In this document: one piece after another, positions 17,323 through 26,167 of the stretch
How positions within the stretch are numbered: position 1 is the first letter of the stretch
How the letters are laid out: each line of letters begins with the position of its first letter
Source: Glaciecola sp964446865
Lineage (GTDB): Bacteria > Pseudomonadota > Gammaproteobacteria > Enterobacterales > Alteromonadaceae
Assembly: GCA_964446865.1 (NCBI GenBank)
Contig: CAYURD010000007.1
Coordinates: 16,566 to 80,565, forward strand
DNA length: 64,000 nucleotides
Direction of reading: 5' to 3'
Translations under genes and position numbers: made by a program
The notes under the pieces: model-generated
What the model was told of the DNA's origin: nothing
The model's input: the letters and a program-made list of their open reading frames with translations, nothing else
Database searches by the model: none

Positions 17323-18152
17323 TGCGAATAGATGCACACCATCATCTTTGGGAGTTTAATACTGAAGAATATGGATGGATAGGCGAACAAGAAGCCGTCT
17401 TAAAACAAGATTTTGACATTGAAGCACTCGCAGCAGTTTGCAATAGCAACAAAATAAACGCCACAGTGGCAGTACAAGCCCGTCAGTCACACGAAGAGAC
17501 TGACACATTGCTAGCCTTAGCAGAAAAAAGTAGTCACATAAAAGCCGTAGTCGGCTGGGTTGATCTCAAATCCAACAAACTCGACGCTATTCTTGACCAA
17601 TGGGATAACAATCAATATTTGAAAGGTTTTAGGCACGTTTTACAAGATGAGCCTGATAACGATTTCATGTTAGATCCTGACTTTATAGCCGGGTTAAAAA
17701 ACATATCAAACCGCGGGTACTGTTACGACTTACTTGTACTACCGCAACATCTCAAAAATAGTTTTACACTTGCTCAATTACTACCAGATTTGAACTTTGT
17801 CATTGACCATCTAGCAAAACCGTCAATTAAAGATGGACAAGGGTTTACTGAGTGGCAACGCGACATTAGTAAGTTGGCCGAATTACCTAATGTTTATTGT
17901 AAGCTTTCAGGTATGGTAACTGAAGCCAATCTAAATTCATGGAAACTTAACGATTTCTCGCTTTATTTGTCGTCAGTTATCCATGCTTTTGGCTGTAAGC
18001 GCGTAATGTATGGTTCTGATTGGCCTGTTTGTTTACTCGGTGGCAGTTACACGCAAGTTATTAGTATTGTTGAGCAATATGTTAAGCAAACATGCCCTGC
18101 CTTTGAGCACGACATTATGGGCCTTAACGCGAAGCGCTTTTACAAGATATAA
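17322..18152 (+). CDS. Amidohydrolase, probable L-galactono-/L-fuconolactonase
   Basis: A 276-residue COG3618-type metal-dependent lactonase with a TIM-barrel. The N-terminal metal motif is DAHHHLW (about 4-10), then KGFRHVLQDEPD, FVIDHLAKP (about 165-173), YCKLSGM and the C-terminal MYGSDWPVC with the catalytic aspartate. Family members open L-fucono-, L-rhamnono- or L-galactono-lactone to the acid. It overlaps the dehydrogenase gene by one base and is followed 12 bp later by the L-galactose dehydrogenase homologue, so it most likely hydrolyses the lactone that enzyme makes. Confidence 0.82.
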   Translation: MRIDAHHHLWEFNTEEYGWIGEQEAVLKQDFDIEALAAVCNSNKINATVAVQARQSHEETDTLLALAEKSSHIKAVVGWVDLKSNKLDAILDQWDNNQYLKGFRHVLQDEPDNDFMLDPDFIAGLKNISNRGYCYDLLVLPQHLKNSFTLAQLLPDLNFVIDHLAKPSIKDGQGFTEWQRDISKLAELPNVYCKLSGMVTEANLNSWKLNDFSLYLSSVIHAFGCKRVMYGSDWPVCLLGGSYTQVISIVEQYVKQTCPAFEHDIMGLNAKRFYKI

Positions 18153-18164
18153 AGTAGGAAAGTC

Positions 18165-19100
18165 ATGAAGTACAAAACATTAGGTAAAACTGGACTCGAG
18201 ATCTCTCAATTAAGCTATGGCGCATCTCCACTAGGCAGCGTTTTTCGAAATATTAATGAAGCCGACGGGATCAAAACCGTACACACTGCGCTTGACCACG
18301 GTATCAACTATCTGGATGTATCACCTTATTATGGAGATACCGTAGCCGAGACAGTGCTAGGCAAGGCATTAAGTACCGTTAGCCGTGACAAGTATATTTT
18401 ATCAACTAAAGCTGGTCGCTATGGCAGTGATTTTGCCGATTTTGATTTTTCAGAAAAGCGTATCACCGCTAGTTTAGACGAGAGTATGACGCGTTTAAAC
18501 ACCGACTATATCGATATTTTGTTTTTACATGATATTGAGTTTGGTTCTTTACAGCAGGTATTGGACGAATCGTTACCTTGCTTAGAAAAACTAAAAGCGG
18601 CAGGAAAAATCGGATTTATCGGTGTAACGGGCTACCCATTAAAAGTCTTCACTGAGGTTGCCAAGCATTACAGCATCGATGCCATTTTAAGCTATTGCCG
18701 GTATTCACTAAATGACACTTCATTACTTAATGCCATCCCTGCGCTTGATGAGGCGGGTATCGGTATTATTAATGCATCACCTACGTCAATGGGACTACTT
18801 ACTGAAAGAGGCGCTCCGCCTTGGCACCCAGCCCAAAAGGCATTGGTAGAAGCTTCACAACAAGCAGTAAAATTGTGCCAAGAGCACGGCACTGACATAA
18901 CGTCACTCGCCTTACAATTTGCCATTGACCATCCATCTATCACATCGACTTTGGTTGGTACGGCTAATCCCGAAAATATCATTAAAAACGTCAACTGGTC
19001 AAAAAGTTCACCAGACCAAGCACTCGTTGCTAAGATTCAGAAGTTATTTGTAGGAATTGACTGTACTTGGCCTTCTGGTCATCCAGAGAATCAAGACTAA
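18165..19100 (+). CDS. Aldo/keto reductase, L-galactose dehydrogenase type
   Basis: A 311-residue aldo/keto reductase oxidising an aldose at C1 to the lactone with NAD(P). It carries the usual catalytic residues: Asp and Tyr in YLDVSPYYG (about 50-58), Lys in LSTKAGRYG and His in LFLHDIEFGSL (about 119-129). It shares distinctive stretches with plant L-galactose dehydrogenase: GASPLGSVF near the start, SPYYG, HDIEFGSLQQ, and ASPTSMGLLTERGAPPWHPA near 205-224. Bacterial D-threo-aldose/L-fucose dehydrogenases are related, so L-fucose stays possible. Third gene of the operon; a terminator follows. Confidence 0.82.
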   Translation: MKYKTLGKTGLEISQLSYGASPLGSVFRNINEADGIKTVHTALDHGINYLDVSPYYGDTVAETVLGKALSTVSRDKYILSTKAGRYGSDFADFDFSEKRITASLDESMTRLNTDYIDILFLHDIEFGSLQQVLDESLPCLEKLKAAGKIGFIGVTGYPLKVFTEVAKHYSIDAILSYCRYSLNDTSLLNAIPALDEAGIGIINASPTSMGLLTERGAPPWHPAQKALVEASQQAVKLCQEHGTDITSLALQFAIDHPSITSTLVGTANPENIIKNVNWSKSSPDQALVAKIQKLFVGIDCTWPSGHPENQD

Positions 19101-19121
19101 AAACATACCTTAAGATGACAC

Positions 19122-19159
19122 ACCGCTACTGCTTTAGTCGAGCATTAGCGGTGTTTTTA
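19122..19159 (+). terminator. Intrinsic terminator of the L-galactose catabolic operon
   Basis: CACCGCTA pairs with TAGCGGTG, followed by TTTTTAATTT, 21 bp after the aldo/keto reductase stop. It separates this operon from the convergent altronate dehydratase gene. Confidence 0.8.
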
Positions 19160-19202
19160 ATTTAGGCGAAGGTTTTTATTTCAGGCGCTTTAGTATGTAC
19201 TA

Positions 19203-20726
19203 TTAAAGCGTGACGCCATTCTTCCAAATAGCAATTTCTCTGTTGTCGTTAATTTCATTTTTAGTTTTTTGACCTGATGCTATCTCAATAATTTGTTCAA
19301 ACAAAAGCTCAGCAGCATCGTCTATCGAAATCTCAGTATCAATTATTTGCCCTGCGTTAAAATCTATCCAATGAGGTTTAAAGTCAGCTAAATCGCTATT
19401 TGACGAAATTTTAAGCGTAGGGACAGGAAAACCAAGTGGCGTGCCACGCCCCGTTGTAAATAGCACTATATGCGCACCAGCAGCCGCCAATGCCGTTGAC
19501 GACACCGCATCATTCCCAGGAGCTTGTAACAAGGTTAAGCCAGCCTCTGTAGACGCTTGTTCCCCGTAGCCAATGACTTCAGTAATAATTGCGCTTCCGC
19601 CTTTTTGTATTGCGCCAATTGATTTTTCTTCTAAGGTGGTTAAACCACCGGCTTTGTTACCCGGGCTCGGGTTTTCGTATATTGGCTGGTTGTTATTAAT
19701 AAAATACTGTTTAAACTCATCAACCAAATTAACTATATTATTGTAAACAGATTGCGTCTTAGATCTGTCCATGAGGATCTGTTCAGCACCAAACATCTCT
19801 GGTGTTTCAGTTAAGATAACTTTTCCGCCAGCGGCGGTGAGTTTATCGGTTATACGCCCAACCAATGGATTGGCAGTCAAACCGCTAAATCCGTCTGAAC
19901 CTCCGCACTTCATGCCTAACACTAATTTGCTTAAAGGCACTGCTTGTCTTGTGTCTTGCTTAACTTCTTCAACTAGTTCTGCGATGAGTTTCATGCCTTC
20001 AGAGACTTCGTCACTCACACTTTGCGAATTAAAATAACGAATGCGTTCTTTGGGTATGCCTTGCGCCTCGCTGATGAGCGTCGATAGTTGGTTATTTTCA
20101 CACCCAAGTCCTATTACAAGCACACCACCAGCATTTGGGTTTTGCATTAAACTACTCAGTAGCTTTTTCGTGTTAGATAAGTCATCACCAAGTTGAGAGC
20201 AGCCAAATGGATGCGTATTTGCGATAAAATCATCGATTACACCTTCGTACACAATTTTACTTTTTTGGGCGATTTTATCGGCGGCTTTATTCACACAGCC
20301 AACCGTATTAATAATCCATATTTCGTTTCTGATACCAACACGGCCATTTGCTCTTGGGTAAGCCATAAAGGTACGCGTTGTATCTTCAATATTTAGAGTG
20401 CGAGGGCCTTCTTCGTAATGATAGGTTTCAGAGCCATCTAATTTTGTTTTTAAGTTTTGACTGTGAATGTGCGTACCTTTTTGAATGTCGGCAGTACACT
20501 GACCAATCGAAAAGCCATACTTAGTTACCGTATCACCTTGGTTAAGGTTATATAATGCGACTTTATGCCCTTTTGAGATATCTTCAATTAAGGTTAATTC
20601 ATGACCGTCTACTGTCAGCACTGCACCTGCTTTTAAATCACCAATCGCGACTGCAACATTATCGTTTGCATGTACTTTTATTAGGTGCTTTGTTTTCTTT
20701 TTAGTGACGGTATTGTCAGTATTCAT
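19203..20726 (-). CDS. uxaA: Altronate dehydratase (UxaA), full-length
   Basis: A 507-residue UxaA-family dehydratase that removes water from D-altronate to give 2-keto-3-deoxy-D-gluconate. The N-terminal SAF domain (about 15-90, with LIKVHANDNVAVAIGDLKAG and KGHKVALYNL) is followed by the large iron-binding catalytic domain: GRVGIRNEIWIINTVGCVNKA (about 128-148), THPFGCSQLGDD, LVIGLGCENNQ, LGMKCGGSDGFSGLTANP and FTTGRGTPLGFP. Galactarate dehydratase is a relative, but length and SAF layout suit UxaA. It completes the route from tagaturonate with the UxuB-like reductase at 60875. Six 13-bp tandem repeats directly abut its ATG. Confidence 0.88.
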   Translation of the reverse strand: MNTDNTVTKKKTKHLIKVHANDNVAVAIGDLKAGAVLTVDGHELTLIEDISKGHKVALYNLNQGDTVTKYGFSIGQCTADIQKGTHIHSQNLKTKLDGSETYHYEEGPRTLNIEDTTRTFMAYPRANGRVGIRNEIWIINTVGCVNKAADKIAQKSKIVYEGVIDDFIANTHPFGCSQLGDDLSNTKKLLSSLMQNPNAGGVLVIGLGCENNQLSTLISEAQGIPKERIRYFNSQSVSDEVSEGMKLIAELVEEVKQDTRQAVPLSKLVLGMKCGGSDGFSGLTANPLVGRITDKLTAAGGKVILTETPEMFGAEQILMDRSKTQSVYNNIVNLVDEFKQYFINNNQPIYENPSPGNKAGGLTTLEEKSIGAIQKGGSAIITEVIGYGEQASTEAGLTLLQAPGNDAVSSTALAAAGAHIVLFTTGRGTPLGFPVPTLKISSNSDLADFKPHWIDFNAGQIIDTEISIDDAAELLFEQIIEIASGQKTKNEINDNREIAIWKNGVTL

Positions 20727-20803
20727 TTGCTATCTCGCTTTGCTATCTTGGTTTGCTATCTTGGTTTGCTAATTCGGTTTGCTAATTCGGTTTGCTATTT
20801 TGT
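20726..20803 (-). repeat. Six 13-bp tandem repeats abutting the uxaA start codon
   Basis: Six copies of a 13-bp unit, TTTGCTATCTTGG with small changes, run without gaps from the last base of the uxaA start codon outwards. The copy next to the gene differs at its end (CTCGC), which creates a weak GAG ribosome site. There is an in-frame stop just before the ATG, so the array is not coding. Confidence 0.8.
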
Positions 20804-21124
20804 TTTCTGGCATCATCAACGGTGTACAGGCATTGTATATTTTTTATTCACTTATGAGCTGGTTTTTATAAAAGCCTCTTACATATGTTTTTATATGAAC
20901 ATCTTACTTTAAATATAAATACACATAAAGTAATTAATTTTCTACAAAACTACCTTTTGGAACGATAGAATGCTCGACATATTTGCCTAAAAGGTTTAAA
21001 TTAAGTCAATTGTAAACAAAATGATAATAAAATATATATTTATATATAAAATAGAACTATCGCAAATGATCTTACTAAACGTTTTTATTGATCATGGCTT
21101 TTTAGAATAAAAAGGGAATAAATT
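20804..21124. other. Divergent control region between uxaA and fucP
   Basis: A very A/T-rich 320-bp region holding the promoters of both genes. ATATGAA at 20893 followed after eight bases by TTTAAAT (20908-20914) is a partial match to the window's TGAA-N8-TTCA palindrome. A second symmetric A/T block, ATATATATTTATATATA, lies near 21035. No gene is seen. Confidence 0.4.
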
Positions 21125-22573
21125 ATGTCAGTTGACACAAGCTCAGCAAACCCAAGTGACGCGCAGGCAAGTGAGCCAAACGCAACACCAAATGTCAAAG
21201 CAACAACTCCACCAAAAATATTAGAGGCTAAGTATATAGTACCATTCATTTTGGTTGCTTCACTTTTTCCTTTATGGGGTTTTGCTAATGATGTCACCAA
21301 CCCCTTGGTCAAAGCTTTTAAAGACATATTTCTTATTTCAAACGCGCAAAGTGGCCTTGTCCAATTCGCGTTTTATCTAGGTTATGGTGTCATGGCCATA
21401 CCTGCTGCTATTTTTATCAGAAAATTTTCATACAAATCAGGGATACTTTTAGGCTTAGCCTTGTATGCGACTGGCGCGAGTTTGTTTATACCCGCTTCTA
21501 TCTATATGGAGTTTAGTTTCTTTCTTGCTGCGCTTTGGATACTCACTTGTGGGCTTGCATTGTTAGAAACGACTGCAAACCCTTATGTGTTGTCGATGGG
21601 CGACCCTGCAACCGCTACACAGCGATTAAATCTAGCACAAGCATTCAACCCTATTGGTTCATTAACAGGCATGTTAGTGGCCTCAAACTATATCTTGAGT
21701 GAGCTACAAGTTGAAAAGTTCAGACAAGAAGAAAAAGCGTCTGACCCAGCATATACCGATATGCTACCGTCAGTCGCTGATGGCAAGGTTACGCAGGCCT
21801 TACAAGACTTTGCCGTCAATAATCCTATTGATCATCAAGCCATGCAAGCAGCTGACCTGATAACGGTTAGAGGTCCGTATGTTGCCATTGCTGCAGTAGT
21901 TGCAGTTTTATTTCTTGTGTTTTTGTTTTCGAAGTTACCACGTACAATTTCGAGTGATAAACCTTTTACCATGAGTGAGTTAAGCGAGACATTTAAGCGT
22001 CTTCTTAACAATTTACAGTACATTGAAGGTGTTATCGCTCAAGCATTCTATGTTGGTGCACAAATCATGTGCTGGACATTTGTTATTCATTACGGAATAT
22101 CTGTAGTGGGCTTAAGCGCTGCTGAGGCGCAAAGCTATAATATTATTGCGATGAGTATTTTCTTATGTAGTCGCTTTATTTGTACCTTCTTACTTGGCTT
22201 TGTTAAACCGGGGCAATTAATGATGATATTGTCAGTTGGTGGCATTGCTTTAATGCTAGGGACAATATTTATTGGCGGCATTACCGGTTTATATTGCTTA
22301 ATTGCTACATCAGCTTGTATGTCGTTAATGTTTCCGACTATTTACGGCATTGCCCTTAAAAATATGGGTGACGATGCAAGTTTAGCTTCAGCAGGCTTGG
22401 TAATGGCCATTGTTGGTGGTGCATTTATGCCACCTCTACAAGGCGCTATGATTGATGCGGGCTCTATTATTGGCGACATCCCGTCTGTACAAACCTCATT
22501 CTTACTTCCTTTGTTGTGCTTTGTGGTTATTTGTATATTTGGTTATAGAGCTTACAAAGTTCACAACAACTAA
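21125..22573 (+). CDS. fucP: FucP-type sugar:proton symporter (MFS)
   Basis: A 482-residue inner-membrane major-facilitator permease with about 12 membrane segments, of the L-fucose permease family. Diagnostic stretches: FPLWGFANDVTNPLVKAFK (about 56-74), SGLVQFAFYLGYGVMAIPA (about 79-97) and LETTANPYVLSMG (about 156-168). The N-terminal 37 residues are a polar extension not present in E. coli FucP, and a loop near 200-245 is long. E. coli FucP also carries L-galactose, which fits the neighbouring genes. It is divergent from uxaA with an AAAGGGAA ribosome site. Confidence 0.9.
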   Translation: MSVDTSSANPSDAQASEPNATPNVKATTPPKILEAKYIVPFILVASLFPLWGFANDVTNPLVKAFKDIFLISNAQSGLVQFAFYLGYGVMAIPAAIFIRKFSYKSGILLGLALYATGASLFIPASIYMEFSFFLAALWILTCGLALLETTANPYVLSMGDPATATQRLNLAQAFNPIGSLTGMLVASNYILSELQVEKFRQEEKASDPAYTDMLPSVADGKVTQALQDFAVNNPIDHQAMQAADLITVRGPYVAIAAVVAVLFLVFLFSKLPRTISSDKPFTMSELSETFKRLLNNLQYIEGVIAQAFYVGAQIMCWTFVIHYGISVVGLSAAEAQSYNIIAMSIFLCSRFICTFLLGFVKPGQLMMILSVGGIALMLGTIFIGGITGLYCLIATSACMSLMFPTIYGIALKNMGDDASLASAGLVMAIVGGAFMPPLQGAMIDAGSIIGDIPSVQTSFLLPLLCFVVICIFGYRAYKVHNN

Positions 22574-22598
22574 ATTGTAGACGACGATATACAACAGC

Positions 22599-22618
22599 GT
22601 TCCCGCGCAAGCGGGAAC
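22599..22618. repeat. Perfect 8-bp hairpin with GCAA loop
   Basis: GTTCCCGC and GCGGGAAC flank a GCAA tetraloop, 26 bp after the fucP stop. A short T-run follows eight bases later, so it could act as fucP terminator while belonging to the dispersed repeat family. Confidence 0.6.
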
Positions 22619-22765
22619 TGCAATCTTTTTACCATTCAAGTAAAAACCTCAGCTACCCTTTCGCGCACACCTAACCCGTCATTCTCGCGAATGCGGGAAT
22701 CTCCTTGGAACTAAGTAATATTAACTAAGTGATTGTTTTTTCGTATTTTTCGTGAACATCAACCA

Positions 22766-22832
22766 GGTTCCCGCCTTCGTGGGAATGACGGGGTTTTGGC
22801 TTACCGAACAGCATTACGCCTTCGCGGAAATA
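22766..22832 (-). repeat. Composite dispersed repeat, copy 1
   Basis: About 67 bp that is nearly the reverse complement of 63929-63998: two GC-rich hairpin arms (type CCCGCCTTCGCGGGAATGAC) joined by a conserved spacer containing GGGGTTTTGGCTTA and CCGAACAG. The two copies are inverted with respect to each other, 41 kb apart, at the two ends of the polysaccharide locus. Confidence 0.8.
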
Positions 22833-22876
22833 AAGGAGTTTTGCTTAAACTAAGAGTATTACTTCTACGAAGGGAC

Positions 22877-24382
22877 TTAAGTCCCCATCAGGTAATCTCG
22901 ATGAGACTTTGTTTTTGCCACTTCTGCTTTAATCGCGCCGTTTACATTATTAAAAAACGTTTGCAGATTTTGAGGTGGCACATTCGGATCTTGTAAGTGC
23001 TGATAACTCGTTAAGTATTGTTGTCCAACCAATAGCTGCAAATAGCTTTCATATGTAAATAAACTCTCCTCAGGTAGAGTGATTTTGCCGGTGCGAGAGA
23101 ACTCATCCAAATAGCCACGCAAAGTATCAGGTATTTTCATCTGAGCACAATGACGCCAAAATGGCGTGTCGTTACGTTGATTAATATGATAGTGCGCCAC
23201 TAAAAAGTCTCTTATTTCGCTGGCGGTTTTATTGAAACTAGTATTAAACAAATCCGCTTCTTGCCCAATATTAGTGCCATGTAAAAGCGCATTTTTAAAA
23301 TGGACAGCAAACTTATGAACCAGATGAATACTGGTAGACTCTAATGGTTCAAAAAAGCCGCTAGACAAACCAATAGCCACACTGTTTTTAAACCAAGGCT
23401 TTTCTAAATAACCTGTTTTGAACTTTATGACTCTTGGCTCTGTTAGTTTTTCTTGGCCCTTAAGCGCTTGCATAAACTCATCCATCGCGTCTTGCTCTGA
23501 AATAAACTCATCGCAAAAGACATAACCATTTCCGGTACGATTTTGAAGTGGGATCTGCCAACGCCACCCCGCACTCATGGCAATTGATTTGGTGTAAGGT
23601 GGTAAGGGATCTAGTGCACCTGTTTGAATGGGAATGGCAGAGTTACACGGTAAATACTCACTCCAATCTAAAAACTCACATTTGTAGTGTTCTTTATTCA
23701 GCAGACCTCGCATACCCGAACAATCAACAAAGAAATCTCCTTCGACCTTGCTACCGTCTTCTAAGCTAACGGATTCAATATATCCTTGTGCATTCTCACG
23801 AACATCGTTAAGCGTGCCTACAATGTGATTCACGCCCTTGTCGCGACTATATTCAGACAATAAAGTCACCAAAAGTCCTGCATCAAACTGATAAGCGTAG
23901 AACATACCCGCTAGTGGATAAAAATGATTTTTATTGGCATTTTCAGGTGGCGTTACCACTGGGTGAAACTTATTTTGATATGCCGCAATTGCAGTGGGCG
24001 AAAAATCATTTAATTTATTAATAGGTAAAGAGGAAGCACACTTAAGCCAAAGATCAGTAAAAGGCAAATCTTGCAATGGTGTTCCTAGTTCACCAAAAGC
24101 GTGCATGTAAGACTCTTTTGGTTTCGACCAACCTTCAAAGTGGATACCGTACTTATAAGTACCGTTTACTTTGTCCAAAAACGCTTTTCGGTCTATTTCC
24201 AAATAGTCTAGCAACAAAACAATAGGTGGAATGGTGGCTTCGCCAACACCAATCGTAGGCACGTCTTTGCTTTCTATTAGACTTATATCAAACCTATCAG
24301 CTGGTAAACCTTTTGCGAGTATGGCCGCTGATACCCAGCCAGACGTTCCACCACCTACTATGACTACTTTTTGCTTTTTCAT
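22877..24382 (-). CDS. Tryptophan-halogenase-family flavoprotein (copy 1)
   Basis: A 501-residue FAD-dependent protein of the PrnA/RebH family. The FAD motif GGGTSG is at residues 10-15, GVGEATIPP follows at about 46-54, the catalytic-type lysine is Lys77 in YKYGIHFEGW, and the WxWxIP motif appears as GWRWQIP near 272, then RTGNGYVF. All hallmarks of an active halogenase are present. In marine polysaccharide-degrading gammaproteobacteria such proteins often lie next to TonB receptors, and their true substrate there is unknown. It is third after the TonB receptor and the Ig/CBM lipoprotein, behind an attenuating hairpin. Confidence 0.85.
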   Translation of the reverse strand: MKKQKVVIVGGGTSGWVSAAILAKGLPADRFDISLIESKDVPTIGVGEATIPPIVLLLDYLEIDRKAFLDKVNGTYKYGIHFEGWSKPKESYMHAFGELGTPLQDLPFTDLWLKCASSLPINKLNDFSPTAIAAYQNKFHPVVTPPENANKNHFYPLAGMFYAYQFDAGLLVTLLSEYSRDKGVNHIVGTLNDVRENAQGYIESVSLEDGSKVEGDFFVDCSGMRGLLNKEHYKCEFLDWSEYLPCNSAIPIQTGALDPLPPYTKSIAMSAGWRWQIPLQNRTGNGYVFCDEFISEQDAMDEFMQALKGQEKLTEPRVIKFKTGYLEKPWFKNSVAIGLSSGFFEPLESTSIHLVHKFAVHFKNALLHGTNIGQEADLFNTSFNKTASEIRDFLVAHYHINQRNDTPFWRHCAQMKIPDTLRGYLDEFSRTGKITLPEESLFTYESYLQLLVGQQYLTSYQHLQDPNVPPQNLQTFFNNVNGAIKAEVAKTKSHRDYLMGT

Positions 24383-24410
24383 TACTGCGTTTTCACTATT
24401 TCTTATGTTA

Positions 24411-24440
24411 AAAAATCCCCTCTACAAGAGTAGAGAGGAT
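24411..24440 (-). terminator. Intrinsic terminator inside the TonB-receptor operon
   Basis: On the minus strand ATCCTCTCTAC pairs with GTAGAGGGGAT (one mismatch) around TCTT, followed by six Ts. It lies in the 100-bp gap between the surface lipoprotein gene and the halogenase-like gene, so it would reduce expression of the latter relative to the receptor and lipoprotein. Confidence 0.7.
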
Positions 24441-24482
24441 TTTATGATATTAACTAATTGTTGTTAGATGTCTAGCCAAAGA

Positions 24483-26108
24483 CTAGTCAACCGCAACAAA
24501 TTCCAGGTTATCGATGTAAACTTTCGCACCACCAGCACCGTGGAAGTTAAACCAGAAGTTACCTGCTGAAGTGACTTGGTTTTCGTTAAAACGTTTTCTA
24601 AAGCGTTGCACAGGCATTCCATCAGGTGCACCAACGTTCGAGTTAGTCCAACCAATACTTGGTCCTTGGTACCAACCAGTGTAGCCATTACCTTCAACAA
24701 CTCTTACATCAAAACTAAGTTCGTAAGCTTGGTTCGGTCGTAGACCTGATTGTGTAAATGCTAATGGTGAAAACTGCAAACGTAAATCAGCCATACCTGC
24801 ATTACTCATATCAACATACAAACTTTGCCCATCAATTGAGTTCTCGTCAGTACGTAACTCAAAGATTGCGTTGTTAACTTGACCCGGTGAGTTATCAGCC
24901 GTTCTTTCAAACAAGAAGTCAGGACCTAAAGGCTCTTCGAAGTCATAATTGCTTGCACCTAAAATATTAGTACCAGCGACAATAGTCACTTCAGTTGTAT
25001 AGGTTAGGCTTGTACCATCGATAGTAGCCGTTACCATCACAATATTGTCGGCCTGTTCATCAAACGCATTGTTCATTGAAACTGGCGTAACAAGTCCGTC
25101 TGCATCAACGGTTAGTTTAGTCTCATCAGAAGATGACCATGTTACTGCAACATCACTAAAGTCGACATCATCAGAGATAGGTAAAAATTGATAGTCTAAA
25201 TCTGTTGGTGCATCAAATGGAACGCTCATTGTTGCTGTTACGTTTGGCATATCAAGTGTTTCATCATCAACAATGCTAATGCCTACAGGTTCAGTTAACG
25301 GCACTACATTTCCGCTTACGGATGTCATTACACTACCATCTTCAGACATAATTTGAATTTCAAAAGCACCGAAATCTATGCCTGTCACAAAACCAGTCGC
25401 ATCCACTGACGCTGTGTCTGGTGTCATACTTGTATAAGTAAGACGGTCATAAGTGGTTGTAGCTGGAACGATATTAGCCTCAATTCCTACGCCGAAGTCT
25501 TTAGGCACATCAAATGTAGCAGCAGAAGTCAGGTTGATACTCTCAGCTGGCACTTCTACACCGTTTACAGTGACAGTAATAGTACGCTCAGGAATTTCCG
25601 CACCGCCGTTATCTATCAAGTAAGTAAAGGTATACTGCGCTTGAGAGTAACGAGTGACTGGTACAGGCAACTCTGCTGCAATCGCTGCGTCTATTTCCTC
25701 TTGTGTCGGATTAGGATAACGAGCAATAGTGTCTGGGTGCACTAATAAAGCGTCCCATAAATCTGTATTGACTGTCATGTCATCCGAACTTTTAGTGACA
25801 CCCTGTGGTGGTAAGTCGGGGCCAATAAAGTTATCTGTTTCGTTACCATCAGCGTCTGTAAGCGTTTTTACATAAGTAAATTCCCTCGTGTAAACAATTG
25901 TTTCACTTGGATTAGTGACACCTTGTAACAGACTAGTAACATTTGGGCCAGATGTCTCATCCACCGCAACCGTAATATTGCCAGCAACTTGTACCGGTTG
26001 AATACTCGCTTCATCAACAGTTTCAACACCACTTCCGTCTCCGCAACCGTATAGACCTACAGACACTGCAGACGCGATTACTACTTTTTTCAGTAAGGTA
26101 TTTTTCAT
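24483..26108 (-). CDS. Surface lipoprotein with bacterial Ig-like domains and C-terminal carbohydrate-binding module
   Basis: A 541-residue lipoprotein; the signal ends in GLYGC with Cys22. The body has an N-terminal unknown part, two Ig-like (Big_2-type) domains at about 180-275 and 280-385 (VTWSSSDETKLTVDADGLVTPV is typical), and a jelly-roll CBM-like domain at about 390-541 (NYDFEEP...FHGAGGAKVYIDNLEF). It follows the TonB receptor gene by 59 bp. In Bacteroidota a SusD protein would occupy this place; here this protein is the likely surface glycan-binding partner of the receptor. Its last two domain types are also found at the C-terminus of the GH86 enzyme in this window. Confidence 0.78.
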   Translation of the reverse strand: MKNTLLKKVVIASAVSVGLYGCGDGSGVETVDEASIQPVQVAGNITVAVDETSGPNVTSLLQGVTNPSETIVYTREFTYVKTLTDADGNETDNFIGPDLPPQGVTKSSDDMTVNTDLWDALLVHPDTIARYPNPTQEEIDAAIAAELPVPVTRYSQAQYTFTYLIDNGGAEIPERTITVTVNGVEVPAESINLTSAATFDVPKDFGVGIEANIVPATTTYDRLTYTSMTPDTASVDATGFVTGIDFGAFEIQIMSEDGSVMTSVSGNVVPLTEPVGISIVDDETLDMPNVTATMSVPFDAPTDLDYQFLPISDDVDFSDVAVTWSSSDETKLTVDADGLVTPVSMNNAFDEQADNIVMVTATIDGTSLTYTTEVTIVAGTNILGASNYDFEEPLGPDFLFERTADNSPGQVNNAIFELRTDENSIDGQSLYVDMSNAGMADLRLQFSPLAFTQSGLRPNQAYELSFDVRVVEGNGYTGWYQGPSIGWTNSNVGAPDGMPVQRFRKRFNENQVTSAGNFWFNFHGAGGAKVYIDNLEFVAVD

Positions 26109-26167
26109 CTTACTTTTTCTCCATACTCGGCAGTCTGTTTAACTAAACAGACTGACTATTCTTTACA

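Larger units (their letters stand above)
22574..22876. other. Repeat-rich gap after fucP
   Basis: A 303-bp stretch with three hairpin-forming pieces related to the CGTCATTCCCGCGAAGGCGG type dispersed repeat: a perfect one at 22599-22618 (GTTCCCGC-gcaa-GCGGGAAC), an imperfect one near 22675-22702, and the composite element at 22766-22832. The first may end fucP transcription. No gene is seen. Confidence 0.6.

Noticed and set aside
16306..20726. Reading this block as the standard oxidative L-fucose pathway
   Set aside because: It lacks L-fuconate dehydratase and 2-keto-3-deoxy-L-fuconate dehydrogenase, while altronate dehydratase and a plant-type L-galactose dehydrogenase homologue are present. 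Kept as a weaker alternative.
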